DNA from: Takakia lepidozioides
Taxonomy: Eukaryota; Streptophyta; Takakiopsida; Takakiales; Takakiaceae
NCBI GenBank assembly: GCA_030704615.1
Contig: CM060733.1
Location: forward strand, 32,612,001 to 32,676,000
Length of the DNA stretch: 64,000 nt
Direction: 5' to 3'
In this document: positions 34,361 to 45,600 of the stretch, in pieces
Numbering within the stretch: the stretch's first letter is position 1
Layout of the letters: every line of letters starts with the position of its first letter
Program-made: the position numbers and the translations under genes
The notes under the pieces: generated by a model
What the model was told of the DNA's origin: nothing
Databases searched by the model: none
Seen by the model: the letters and a program-made list of their open reading frames with translations, nothing else

Positions 34361-34849
34361 TGCGGCCGAGTCTGATGAGAGGGCAACACAGGCTGAAATA
34401 GGTTGAAGAAGAAGGTGCCCTACCACATTGTCCTTGACCTGTCCTGACCCATGGAGGATTTGACCGATGACCTCTTGTGTGTGCTGCTTGTGTCTGTAGT
34501 CAGGTAATGTCGGATTGGTCTGTGAGATTGAACCACTACGGCGTAGCTGAGTAGTCAGAGATTGAAACACGCGTGCTAAGACCAAGCTGACTCTCCCAAG
34601 AACGGCGAGCTCGCTTCTCCTCGTCTCGTCTCCTCCTCATCATTCTCCTTCGTGCATCATTTGCTCAACGCCTCCATCCCACGCCCCTGCATATCCTGCT
34701 ATCATCGCGTTCCATCCCTCAGCTATGTGGTGTGGCGCAGGAAACAAAAAAACGCCAAGTCCCAGCCCTCCTTTCTGTTCACGATTACACTAATGGGCAA
34801 CCTTATTAGCAATTTTTTAATTTTTTTAAACCTAATGGGCAATCTTATT

Positions 34850-35186
34850 TGCATTATATGTGCCTTCAAAATGACACGTGTAGTGATGTAGTCGTATAAA
34901 TAGAGCTCTGAAACCATCTTCAGTCATGGAGTCATAAGATTCCATGAAACGTCGTCCACGTGTAGTCAAACATATCACACTAGTCATATAAACCATCCCT
35001 GTCATCATGGTCAACAATGTTTGACCAATGCTCCCTAACTTTCCGGAGTCATGTAGTGATATCCATTACTACAAAGTCATAAAACTAAAACTGTAATGCA
35101 TTTCAGCGCTCTGTAGTCATCTACCTAATGCAGTTTTTATGACTCCGCCAAAGCCGTAGTCCTAAAAACGCTCATCTCTTGTAGTG
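34850..35186 (-). mobile_element. 3' terminus of a CACTA element with subterminal repeats
   Basis: The right edge reads CGCTCATCTCTTGTAGTG (35169-35186). Its reverse complement begins CACTACAAGAGATGAG, a canonical CACTA terminus. The 340 bp inside carry at least eight (T)GTAGTCAT/ATGACTAC variants, as expected for CACTA subterminal transposase-binding repeats. The matching 5' CACTAC end was not found left of 31605, so the element is 5'-truncated or nested. Confidence 0.75.
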
Positions 35187-35251
35187 TCATTTGCCCGCCA
35201 AATGCACCTTTTATCCTGGCACCTTCCACGAAACAATCCGCGAATCAGAGA

Positions 35252-38200
35252 GTGTGTACCTCAAAGAGAGAAGTCCGCAACGAAGGAAATCCAGAGCCGA
35301 ACCCATCAATGAAGACAAGCGAGAACCGGGTTGTTCACAATCTGTCCGACTCCGACGAGGTCATGGAAGTTCCGAGATCGTCCTGGAGATCAGGCAAGTC
35401 CTCAATGGACGTCAGTGGACGAGGGAGTCATATTCCCAGCACGAGCACCGCAGTTCGATCCATTCTTGAAATTTTGCAAGGGCTTCACATGGAGGGACAC
35501 TGCTCGGAGCTGGCCGGGCTGGACTACAGCAAGTTCGCAATTAAATCGGTTACATGCCTTCCCGCAGACGTCGACGGTAATATCTTCTTTGAGTTCCCTC
35601 CTCGGACGGACTACTCGAGGGCGTCCGGAATGTTGACAGATATGGATAGAAAACATGACGGTCATCCTTGGTGCGTCACCAAAACCACCAGCATGAAGAT
35701 GCTCGATGGTATGCGGGTGCGCTACATTGTTTGTGCGGGCGCGTTGCGGTGTTTCTCCCCAACTTGCTTCCACTTTAAATCCAGAGGTCACAGGAACGAG
35801 ACCGATTGGACAGGCACAACTCATCAACCATTTCGAGCTCAGGAGAAGGTTTCGAACTCCACATTTAAGTGTGCGCATTGCAAAGAACCACCACACTGCA
35901 TGTCTGTTTGTAATGCCAAGCAGTTCTATGTGTTGCACCGTTTCCCTGACCTCATCCGAGCTTGCATACACGTTGGTTCCCATTGTCACAAATTGGCGAG
36001 GGGGAACTCGCGGGAGGCTGCTCACGAGGCAGAGCAGCTCGTTCAAAAGGAGGTTAAGTTGAGACCGGGTGCCAAACCCAAACAGATACAGCTCCAAGCC
36101 GCCCATAAGATGGCATTGGCAAGAATTATGTCGGAAGACGGCTCCGATAGAGTTCCTCTCGATGACAAGGAAATGGAGGCATTGCTGGAGTCGGTGTCCC
36201 ACGTCTGTTCACCGAATGTCCGAAACCACATTGTCTCAGGTAAACAAAAAATTGGGCGTGGCTCGGATATGCACTCCATTCTGGAGATGAAGCGACGATG
36301 TGGATATGACTACATTCATGGAAGTAGGTTTCCATGACAAGGGTCTGAGGCAGATCGTTGTTTCGTATTCAAAATGTCCACGTGTGGACCTGGCAGCGGC
36401 GTCGAACTGGTCGACAGGATGACGAGTGGGGACTTGTCAAACATTTGGGTCATGTTCGACCATATCAAGCGAATTACAAATCACTAGTAGATGACAATGG
36501 GTGCACATGTCTACGACACCCGCTGTAGGATGCTAATGACAATTGTTTTTGTGAGATGAAAGGAGAGGACACACAATCGGAGATGCTTCTTTGGCAGGGA
36601 ATAAACGAACAGATGGCCAAGGCGGGATTGTCCCCTCCCAATTTCCGTGGTTTCATGGCGGACAACGCACAAGCAAATTGGGCTGCCATCCGAAGGGTGT
36701 ACGGGCAAGACCCCAATGTTCTCATGGAAGGCAAGGAGAGATCTTGTGGGTTCCATTTTTTGCAGAGCCTTTCGCAGTACACAACCAGGCTCGTGGCGCC
36801 AGATTTCAGAGAGGAGCACCGTTCCATGTGTCTTGCGTGGAAGCGCGCTCCCACCTTGGATGATGCAGAGACACAGTTTGCATGTATACGGGCTTGGTGG
36901 ACATCGTCAGGTGCTGTAAGGAAATCGGACGAGGGAGCAATGGTCAGTTGGCTAGCATGGTGGCATTATCGTTTCCTCCAGTTCGGCGACTATATGTGGG
37001 AGGTGAGTTGCACGAATTCGCGTCCCGTTGAATATTATTCTTGGCATTATTTGTAATTTGCTTGTAACCTCAACATGTGCTTGTGCAGGAAATGTGTCTC
37101 GACTTCGACACCGACATGCCCACGACAAACATGGCCGAATCAGTGCATTCTTCCTGGCGTGCCTCCTCTGCGGCGCATCTGGTGGACATCATCACTGCCA
37201 CAACGGAGGACATTGTGAGGTCAATTATGCAGCAAAGCAGGTACGACGAGTTCTTGAAAGGGAAACAGTGGGGCTTGGGGCCGGACAGGCAGGAAATGCT
37301 GATGCGGACTGCCTCCAGATCGAAGAATCCTCGGAAGTGGGTGGCGGCCTTGCGAGAGGGCCTTTGGGACACGCCATTGCTTCGAAGAGGCCAACATTTG
37401 GAATGAGATGTTCATACCCGTCCAGTGAGACGAAGACTTGACGAGGCACCTGGCGGGGAAGAGGATTCATGGCGAGCTGACAAGAATATTTGCACGCTCC
37501 CTCGTGGTCCTGTGATGTTGCCCGAGGAGGTCTCGTCGAGCACCGCAAATCCTGCACGTTCAAGATCGCCATCTCCTTTGAGCACAGGGCATGTGCCCGG
37601 GCAACATAACGAGCCATCTGTAGTAAAACAGTACAACATTCCCATTATGGAGACAAGAGTGTCGGAGTCACAGTGGAGAATTGCAAGGACATTGCCGGCA
37701 TTTCGAGGGAAGTGTTGCGCCATCCGGATGGATACGAGAGCACGCTGTGGTGAGATGTACCTGCACTTTGTTTCAGCGGCAGATTTTTGACTCCCACATT
37801 TGCTCACGCCACAACGCAAACGTTTTGGTTATGTAGGCACGACATAATGACCTGTGTATTTGGCAAACCCAAGTACAGGATTCAGGGAATGCCGGAGCCT
37901 CCGGGCGTCTGGCCTATTCCACCGGGTTGCAGCCTCTCAAAGGAATGAGGCGGATGCTCTATCTGCAACAAGATTTCGAATGGTGCAACGCACAGACGTC
38001 CCGGCCCACGCATTTCCAGTTCCTCAGACCCAGCCATTGCAGACTGCTCGGTCCAGCAGAGACGGATTGGACAATTCTGCACATCCCACAATGCGATTCG
38101 GAAGAGTGAAGAGACGACACCCTCCCAACAAGTTGAATGAGACTCGGATTGCCAATGCTCTTGGGATGGCTTGCACTATTCAGAGCTCCGTGGACGTACC

Positions 38201-38474
38201 TCCACCCGGCCTTGGGCGTGTTTATCGGATGGCAACGGCCGGCTCGGACGATGTATACACAATTACGATTGGAGTGGAGCCGACTTGCAATTGTACGGAC
38301 TTCTCGTTGATGGAAGCAAAGAAGGGTTCAAAGTATTATCCGTGCAAGCATCTGTATTACATTTACCTGAAGAGGTTGAGGATGAACGTGACTATTGATG
38401 ACTTTATTCATGCACCGGCGTTGAGCGTGAACGAGCTGCACAAATTCCTCCTTAGGGATTCCAGAAATCATTGA
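35252..38474 (+). pseudogene. Mutator-like transposase with SWIM zinc finger (MULE copy 1)
   Basis: A likely start is ATG 35309. The N-terminal region has a conserved MDRKHDGHPWCVTKTTSM motif and Cys pairs (CAHCKEPPHC). A transposase core (36556-37002) reads FRGFMADNAQANWAAIRRVY, CGFHFLQSLSQYTTR, AETQFACIRAWWTSSGA. A GT-AG intron (37003-37089) is followed by DMPTTNMAESVHSSW. The C-terminus is a SWIM finger, CNC...YYPCKH (38286-38347), and ends at 38474. Frame breaks after 36337, between 37406 and 37854, and stops near 36480 make it non-functional. The intron lies at the same place as in copy 2 (51367-51503). SWIM fingers at this position are typical of plant MULE transposases. Confidence 0.75.
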
Positions 38475-38633
38475 TGGGGCAAAGGGAATCCTCCATATGG
38501 ATATTTTCAATTGCATTTTCATGTATCAGACTTTTTTTTGCAGTGTAATGAAATGCACCCCAAAACTCCTGGAATGAGGCAATATTCTATTCAAACTGAG
38601 ATCCAACAGAAGCAGTTGTGGGGCCATTTCTGG

Positions 38634-39027
38634 AAAAATGGCGCCGAATTTCTCTATTTTGGGCCGAAAACTGGCTAAGTCCCAACATGCACTGGTACCC
38701 CTGTGTCTGGAAAAATGGCGCCGAATTTCCCTATTTTGGGCCGAAAACTGGCTAAGTCCGAACATGCACGGGAATGATGTCTGGAAAAATGGCGCCGAAT
38801 TTCCAGTTACATGGCCCAGAACTGCCCAACATCTGTGCAATCCCCGGCACCATGTACCGAAATTCGGTGCCATATTTCCAAATTTTGGGCTTACACACCT
38901 GTCATGAGGGGACCTATAGCCGTGGAATTCGGCACCATTTTTCGCCAGAGAGACCTATTACCGCGAAATACGTCGCAGGTTTTTTCTGGTTACGGACCCT
39001 ATTACCGCGAAATTCGGCGCCATTTTT
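38634..39027. repeat. Array of three direct and three inverted 18-mers
   Basis: AAAAATGGCGCCGAATTT occurs at 38634, 38711 and 38785. Its reverse complement or near-copies occur at 38860, 38925 and 39010. The direct copies sit in a 74-77-bp repeat that also contains TATTTTGGGCCGAAAACTGG. CCTAT(A/T)(A/G)CCG(T/C)G words (38912, 38953, 38998) accompany the inverted copies and match those inside other element ends. The array lies between the transposase stop and the terminus at 39262. Confidence 0.85.
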
Positions 39028-39240
39028 GCACATGTCGCTGGGAATTGGCATGAGCGGAAGACAAAATATCATGAGCACAACTCTCAAAACTACAATTTTC
39101 CCTTCAAGGTGCCGAATAATATATTTGTTTTTTTCTGACACATTGCATTAAATTAATATTTCTTAATGTTTTTTATTTTCGAAATTTGTACTTCTACTCA
39201 TGAAAACCGATTGTCTTGCTACTCCGCTCATGCCGCTCAT

Positions 39241-39262
39241 GCTCATGGAATAGCTAACCTCC
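39241..39262 (-). repeat. Right terminal inverted repeat of MULE copy 1
   Basis: Read on the minus strand this is GGAGGTTAGCTATTCCATGAGC. It matches the left end at 42100 (GGGGGTGCTATTCCGTGAGC) with one 2-bp difference block and two substitutions. It thus marks the right end of the element carrying the 35252-38474 transposase. The partner left end is not present in the window. Confidence 0.6.
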
Positions 39263-39284
39263 ACCTGGGCGGGGTGGACCCGTT

Positions 39285-39680
39285 TTGAGCCTCATGCACG
39301 GAATGGACAAGAGACACGATGGACACCCATGGTGCAGAACGAAGACATCCAATATTCAAAATGATGACAAGTTCGTGTTCAGGAGAGCGGTGTGCAATGG
39401 GCACCTAAGGTGCGAGAATTTGAGTTGCAAACATTTCCTGTGGTCAGAGGTTCAGAACCAGAGGAGTGGGAGGGTGTTGCCGAGAATCCTTTCAAGCCCG
39501 GTGAAGCACCTCCAAGCTCCAACACTTTCGTTTGCAAAGTTATTGTGAAGTTCAGAGATGTTGGCATTGTGGATGCCCCCTCTGGTGCCGACAGTGATGA
39601 CAGTGAGGGGGCCTGTGGTCCAACCCCTCCGGCGAATAGCAAGAATAAGTGGTGCATATTTTTGGCGTTTCTCTAGGATG
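39285..39680 (+). pseudogene. MULE transposase fragment (copy 3)
   Basis: Reads MDKRHDGHPWCRTKTSN, the same N-terminal motif as copies 1 and 2, then RAVCNGHLRCENLSCKHF. After a frame change it reads WEGVAENPFKPGEAPPSSNT. It begins directly beside the terminus at 39262 and stops where minus-strand coding remnants start. Confidence 0.7.
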
Positions 39681-39689
39681 GAGGAGTTG

Positions 39690-40991
39690 GGGTAGCGGTC
39701 ATGGCAGAATGTGAATTCTAAGAAGTGTATGGTAATAGCGGGGACAGGGCAGAGATCCGGCGTGGGAGCCAGATTGGGAGCCGTCTGTGTAATGGGAATG
39801 GAAGGGGGGGGGGGGGTATCTAGGGGAAGTGGGCCCAAGGTGAACCCGGGGGCGTTGTGGGAGATAGTATTAGTGGGGCTGGGGCGGGGGCGGGGGGGGG
39901 GGGGGGGGGGGGGGGTGGTGGCTAAGGTCCATGCTTTTAGCTTAGTGGGTGGTCTGGCGGTAGGGTTGCATGTTGGAGGAGGTGAGTATGGGGTGAGTAA
40001 CATGCTATGGGTATCGGAAAGTAGACGAGTGAGATGTACGGGGAAATCGGCGGTACGGGGGGACATGAGGTAGCTTGGACAAGGAGAATTAGGGTCAAAG
40101 TAGTTTCTTTGTGGCGGAGGTATTTTGGGAATGGTGGGTTATGTTTGTAGTGAAGATGGTTGGGTTCAATAGCGGCTAATGGTATCACTTCTGGGGGAAG
40201 TTGTAGAAAGGGGTATTGGTGGTCAGGTGAGTTTTGTTGTGTAAGAATGAGAATAGTGGAGGCGGAGGAAGAGGAGTGGGCGGCGAGGCGCGCTCATAGA
40301 AGAGCTTCATGCGTGAGGAGCCAGGGAGGTGGGTGCGCAAGGCCACCTCCTGATCAAGAGTGTCGGGTAGCGGGGCCGAAGGCTCCAAATACACAGTCTC
40401 GGGGGTGCGGGCTGGGGTAGAAGAAAGCTCAAGGGGGCATGTAAGTGGGTTGGAGTAGTAAGAGTGGGTAAGCTGGAATGTAGAGATAAGGAATTTGAGG
40501 ATGTCAGAGGGTATAGTGCTATGGGTATATGCTTGATATAGTTTGTCGGGGGTGTGGGGTTTTTTGGTGGGGGTATCGCGTAAATATCGTTCAACAAGCC
40601 AACAGACCTCAGTGGCGAAGTCTTGTTTTGATGGCTGTAGGGAGGTGGCGTCAGTTGAGGAGGCGTCATATCTGTCCCAGAGCCAGGCAAGCCTGACATT
40701 GGAGATGGAGTCGGTGAAGTGACCATTAAGTGTATAGATATGGAATGCCCGACGCCTAGGGCAGATAATGGGGGAGATTTGGTCAATATCTTTGTCGGGG
40801 TTGCATTCAGAGATATGTATATGTATATGTGGAGCGTTCAAGGGGGTATGGATGTATCGAGCGTCTATTGGTTGGATTTGAGATACATGATGTTGGTGGG
40901 TGTACGTTAAGTAATTGGTGTTAGTTGTTTTTGTAGAAGGTGATAAGGAGGCGACGGTTGTGAGTAGGGTCACAATCATCATGGGTTCCAA
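39690..40991 (-). pseudogene. Strand-asymmetric coding remnant, possibly retroelement C-terminus
   Basis: Long minus-strand frames (40991-40185, 268 codons, then 40066-39452) are rich in Pro, Thr and His and very poor in G. The upstream frame includes YTLNGHFTDSISNVRLAWLW and LTHSYYSNPLTCPLELSSTP. The downstream frame includes FTFCHDRYPNSSILEKRQKY and APLILAIRRRGW. These texts resemble regions following reverse transcriptase in some algal/plant non-LTR elements, as I recall them, but no RT motif is present, so the assignment is weak. The G-runs at 39796-39805 and about 39893-39914 on the plus strand are part of its Pro codons. Confidence 0.35.
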
Positions 40992-41024
40992 AGAGGTCGT
41001 CTTCGATCTGCCAAGTGTTCTCAG

Positions 41025-41191
41025 ATGGTTGTTGAGGAGGAGGACGATGGCAGGCCATATGAAGACAGAGCGAAAGATCTGCTTTCATTCTCCAAAGTGA
41101 ATTCTGCCCAAGTCATCAAGGCCATGGGCGTCCCCGGGGGCAAAATAATGATACCCCTATGCCGTTTGATCTCCATGCCCTTTGTTCGACC
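41025..41191 (+). pseudogene. 5' part of a ParB-like/methyltransferase gene (copy 3)
   Basis: An AG acceptor-like site (TGTTCTCAG) precedes ATG 41025. The text runs to KVNSAQVIKAMGVPGGKIMI, PLCRLISMPFVRP, where it stops at the TIR end beginning 41192. Copy 2 has the same passage (KVNSQLVVQSMLAPGGRLKI, PLCRLVSMPVVRP). Copy 1 (minus strand, ending 20229) begins with exactly the residues that should follow (TLTNDIQKLEQDF). IPLxRL...RP resembles the start of a ParB/sulfiredoxin-type fold. The strand is opposite to copy 1. Confidence 0.65.
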
Positions 41192-41480
41192 CCTGGGGGG
41201 TGCACTCTTTATAAAATGTCCGTATCACGTGCGTTCGCCGCCTAATAAAAAAACTCCCTGTATACGGGTCCTTCGATCATTTATAACCCCTCTGTACATA
41301 CATTTTGAAGATTATAAAACCCCCTCCTGTAAATATATAGAAATTTGTAATTTTTAAAAAGTACCGCCTTCTGTATGTATATTTTCCTTTTCAATAATTA
41401 AAAAATACCCTCAAATATGTATATGTATGTTTTTATATTATATCAATTTTATTCATTTAAAAATAGAATAAAATCTAATA
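41184..41480. mobile_element. Other end of the unclassified TIR transposon
   Basis: Flanking word GTTCGACC (41184-41191), then CCTGGGGGGTGCACTC (41192-). The interior holds repeats of the type TAAAACCCCCTCCTGTA. These run in the opposite sense to those at 20250-20385, as expected for the two ends of one element with a directional internal array. Its inner limit is uncertain. Confidence 0.6.
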
Positions 41481-41891
41481 AATTAATTAAAAAAATCTGT
41501 TTGCCCTCGATAAAACTTGTTGTGGAATCTCACTTTGAAACAATAATCAGATGCAAGAGAGGAAAATGGACATTGTCAATGCCCGATGTGCAAGAGGCCT
41601 GAGAAGTTTCCATTTTCTGATATACAGTCCTGGGTATGTATTTTCATCAGAGAGTGACCTTCTTGAAGACCATCAAGACCTAGTCACTGCACCTCTGTCA
41701 TCAACTAGGACATTTCTGAACTTGTTTCTACAGTTTCAACCTTCTCAAGGTCAATTATGTTCAAAACCTACTGTTGAGAATTCCTCCCAAAAAGAGATTT
41801 TCGTGCGCCTTTGCTGCCACTGTTGGGAGTTCCAACCTAACTCGCAGCTGACAGAGTTCAATACATTCAATTAGGTGACAAACATTTCATT
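41481..41891. other. Spacer 3' of the DYW coding end
   Basis: Contains a plus-strand ORF at 41551-41874 without recognised motif. It probably represents 3' flank of the minus-strand PPR gene plus AT-rich sequence. Confidence 0.3.
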
Positions 41892-42099
41892 TCACCAATA
41901 CTCCCCACAAGAACAACACCATTTGGAAGTGGTCAAAGCGGTTTGCATTCCCGTACAACAATCTCTTGCTTAAACTATCTTTGAGATGATTTTGTTGTGG
42001 CTGTGTGGCAATCACCACACATCCGAAGATTCCTGATGATCCAAAAGACATTCCAGAGGGTTGTGTTGATAAGCCCAAAAGCAATGGCCAGCTTCTCAT
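41892..42099 (-). pseudogene. C-terminal DYW domain of a PPR gene, severed by the 11.2-kb element
   Basis: Reads (minus) KLAIAFGLINTT, RNLRMCGDCHTAT, then with frame slips KIISKIV and a CSCGEYW* terminus ending at 41892. This is the DYW cytidine-deaminase-like domain used in plant organelle RNA editing: the HxE...PCxxC-type zinc site appears as HNEK plus CGDCH. The His-Asn-Glu-Lys lies on the other side of the insertion (53337-). Stops and frameshifts show the gene is dead. Confidence 0.9.
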
Positions 42100-42265
42100 G
42101 GGGGTGCTATTCCGTGAGCCAGAGGCGTGAGCCTGTGAGGCCCAGGAAAGCGTGAGCCCAGCACAGGCTCACGCCACGTCAGCATGCAAACAGTGCCTAT
42201 TTCCGCGGATGTCACCTATTTTCCGAGAGTGGTGTCACCTATTTCCGCGGTTGATGTGGGAGAAA
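42100..42265 (+). repeat. Left terminal region of the composite element
   Basis: GGGGGTGCTATTCCGTGAGC, then alternating GTGAGCC and GGCTCACGCCACGTCA words that can fold on themselves (42112-42181). Two CACCTATTTCCGCGG-like words follow. It shares this order with 14697-14920. Confidence 0.75.
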
Positions 42266-42613
42266 TTGAGAATGCCTGAACAGTCTTTTGATGAGGTGGA
42301 CTTCACCGTGATGGATTCACCAACCATTCTTCTAGCATGAATGGTTTGGGGACGTACTAGCAAATGATGCGAGAATGATGTAAACGAACCAAAGTGGTTT
42401 GTTTTGTTTTTGCAATGTACTCAAGTCTGTGAGGTCCACAAAAACAACAAATATATTGAAGGAACAATCCGGGCAGTCCATGCAACCCCCATCTCCAACA
42501 ATAGTTTGGAACCATGAATGTGAATTCCACGCACACATTGCAAACAGGACAATAAGGACACACAACCATCCCATTTCAAATTTGTCCCAGAATTAAACCA
42601 AAAGAACTTCATA

Positions 42614-45600
42614 TCAAGTGTCGCAGTCATCACAATCAGTGTCCACCTCCTGTGCTATGTCATCTACAAAGATTCTGGCCCCAACACCACGTTTTCTACG
42701 AAGGCCATCGCAAGGTGGACTCTGAGTGCCATGAACGGACATGCTTGCTGCGAGTGCCTCCGCATAGACAGGTAGCACACAGACCGAGGAGGACTGAAAA
42801 CAAGTCCAAATAGGTGTGATAGCCCAGGAGGGCAAGTGGAAGCACGCGGACTCCTACACATGTCCACAAAAATCCCATTTTTAACACAATGATGCAATGC
42901 ACAAGTCCAACGAAGAGGATGTCTCCCATGTGCACTTTGCCTCAAGAACAGCGATTCTCGATATTGAAACAACAATGCAAGCATGCACAGGTTGAACTTA
43001 CTCACAGGCAAAGTCGGAGTCCAGCTCCTTGTCAGAAGTCTCCTCTGTATCAGTATCAGCGGGACGGGGCTTCGGAAGGACTTGAGAAGTGTGTCCACCC
43101 AAACCCATCAGGAGGTTCTTGTAAATCTCAGCATCCCCTTCAATCCCAAAGAGATGTCGCGCACTGGCCTTGCAAGCGTGGTACGAAGCACCTGCAGTGG
43201 AATAGAATGAAGTAAGCAGACATTGAAGACACATTCGGAACGGTGGAAAGTGCTGAAAGTGCAAGCTCAATCAAACCTCATGAAATGTGAATGTTGAAGA
43301 GACGAACCTGTGCCCATCGACAAATCCAGAACTCTGGCGTCTGTGTAGGTGCAGCACTCCACAATCGTTTGAATGAAAGCCGGGCTCCTCTCCCTCGCCC
43401 CTCTCCAAGGAACCCCATTCCCCCTTCGCAAGCACACGTTGCTGTCGACGTAGTTGTGATGCATGTCATCCGTGGGAGGATCTGTCCTGTCATCTATGAA
43501 CTTGCCCCCGTGAGTGATGGCAAACTCCGTAATGCCGGCCGGAGTCGTTGGTGGATGCACCCGGACGAGACAAACAGCTTCAAACAGACGAGTCTGCGAA
43601 CATGACATCCACAAGGAACTAAGAACCAAAAAAAATCGGGCCCCTACATATGAGTTCGAGCGACCTATACAACACAATCCCAGAACAAAAAGAAGAGGAA
43701 GAAGAGGGAAACTCACCATCTCTCCCGGACGATCCCCCTTCGTAAGGTACATGCTGTTCACACAATTCCATGTCTTCACGACTCTCATGCCCGAGGCTTT
43801 CAAATAGCTGGCAAGGGCACGGCGACACCGAACATCGATGGACTGGATGAGAACCAAAACACCTGCATCGGAAAGGAAGAAGTTGCAAAAGGAAAAAAAA
43901 ACCCACCGCCAGTAGCGCTCATCAAATGCATTCCAACCCGGACAAGCACCCGATGGAGGGATATCCGGGACTGCCAACCCATCAGGGATGTCCAAGATGA
44001 TGAGTTCGCTGCATATGGCTTCTCCTTCCCGTTCACCACGATTTGGTCATTTTAGCCTGCAAACAAAAATACAATGGAATTCTGACAAGTTTATAAACGA
44101 TCCATGCCCACAGCAGACAAAGAGAGCAGAAGCCACAGAACCCAAAGAGAAACGCACCGTGCTGAGGAACTCGACAATCCTCTCCCACACTGGTGATGGC
44201 TCGCCCTTGTAATCAGATTTCTTCGACTCCATCATGGCAAGGAACCCGACGTTGGCAATCTCCAACCTGGTTGGACGAATGACCCTCGTGGGATGTTCCA
44301 CTGCATGGTACGGGTCCTTGGGATCAACCACCCCCTTGTTTTTTCTCCCGGATCCCCTACCATGCGGTGGAGTCTCTGCTGGACATGCTCCACAGGGCCA
44401 ATAGCTGCAACACTTCCCTGCCCTTGTGCCACCTTCCCTCTACCCCTTCCCTTCCCCACAACACCAGCAACATCTTTTCCCTTTGCCTTTCTTCCTCTAC
44501 CGGGGTATCCTGAGCGGGAGGCTCCTTCTCTGCAAGAGTCCTCAGATTACGCTCATGAATGTCGAGGTCCGCTGCTGCGGCAGTGGCTGCAATACGGTCA
44601 TTCTCTCTCCTCAAAGACACTCTACAGCTGGGGTCTCTGAAGGAGGGCAATCCAAATACCAACCACAAGAAGAAAGATGGTCTGGGCCCCAGTCATGCAA
44701 GATCCCAGCAGTGAACATGGTCTGGTTGCCAGCAGGGACAAGCCAAAGGTCCACGAAATCTGGATTTGTCCAAGCAATTCTCTTCCAGGAGAACAAACTT
44801 AATGTACCTGCAGGAACAGACACAGCCTCATTTTCCAATGCACATATTGTGTCCCAGCTTTTTCAACACACCAGGAAGACCCCCTTAAACAGTATGCCAC
44901 ACAACACATTGCAACCACAACAGAAGTAAAGAGTGCAAGGGTGTGCACCTGTAAAGGCATCGTTTCCAGGCTTCCTCTCCTTTTTCCTGCTGGTCAAGCT
45001 CATTTGTTCGACTGATGCCACCCTCCTTGCTGAACTCTCTAAAGAAACAAGAGTGCCACACTGTGGCTCTCCATTTCCTCATGTATGCTTCGAAGGAGAC
45101 CTTCGGAGCTGTCATAGTGATGCCATAGTCAGCCAGCTGAGTATGCAGAACCGATCGGGCCCTTTCTTCCAACTGCAAAACAATTGAAATGGAAGAATGA
45201 ACCCAAAAACAATCACAGCGAATGTAAGAGGCAATGGAAGAGAAGGACAGGAAAAGAGAAAAGAAAGTGAGATACGAGAGGACATCACACCTGGCTCCAG
45301 TAAGTGGCCTTGTGAAGCCAGGTGTCCAGCACATTGTCACTGACAGGAACGACACGCTGGGTCTTCTTCTCTTTCTCTGGCCTTGGGAACATGTGGTATC
45401 CCTAACTGTGGATCGGAGTTCCATATCTGTAGCCACTTCACCTTCTGTTCAGAAGACACGACGGCGGTAGACAACCTGTGCAACTTTCCTGGGCCATCTC
45501 GGCTTGCCTGGCTTGTTATAATGGTTTTTTTATCTCCAGGAGAAACTGCGGCCCGAATGATGGGTCGGCCAATTCTCAACTGCTTCACAAAAGCACTCAT

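Noticed and set aside
14697-39262. A single giant element from the left end at 14697 to the right end at 39262
   Set aside because: The flanking 9-mers (CAACAGGTT and ACCTGGGCG) do not match, and other elements intervene; these are parts of different or rearranged copies.
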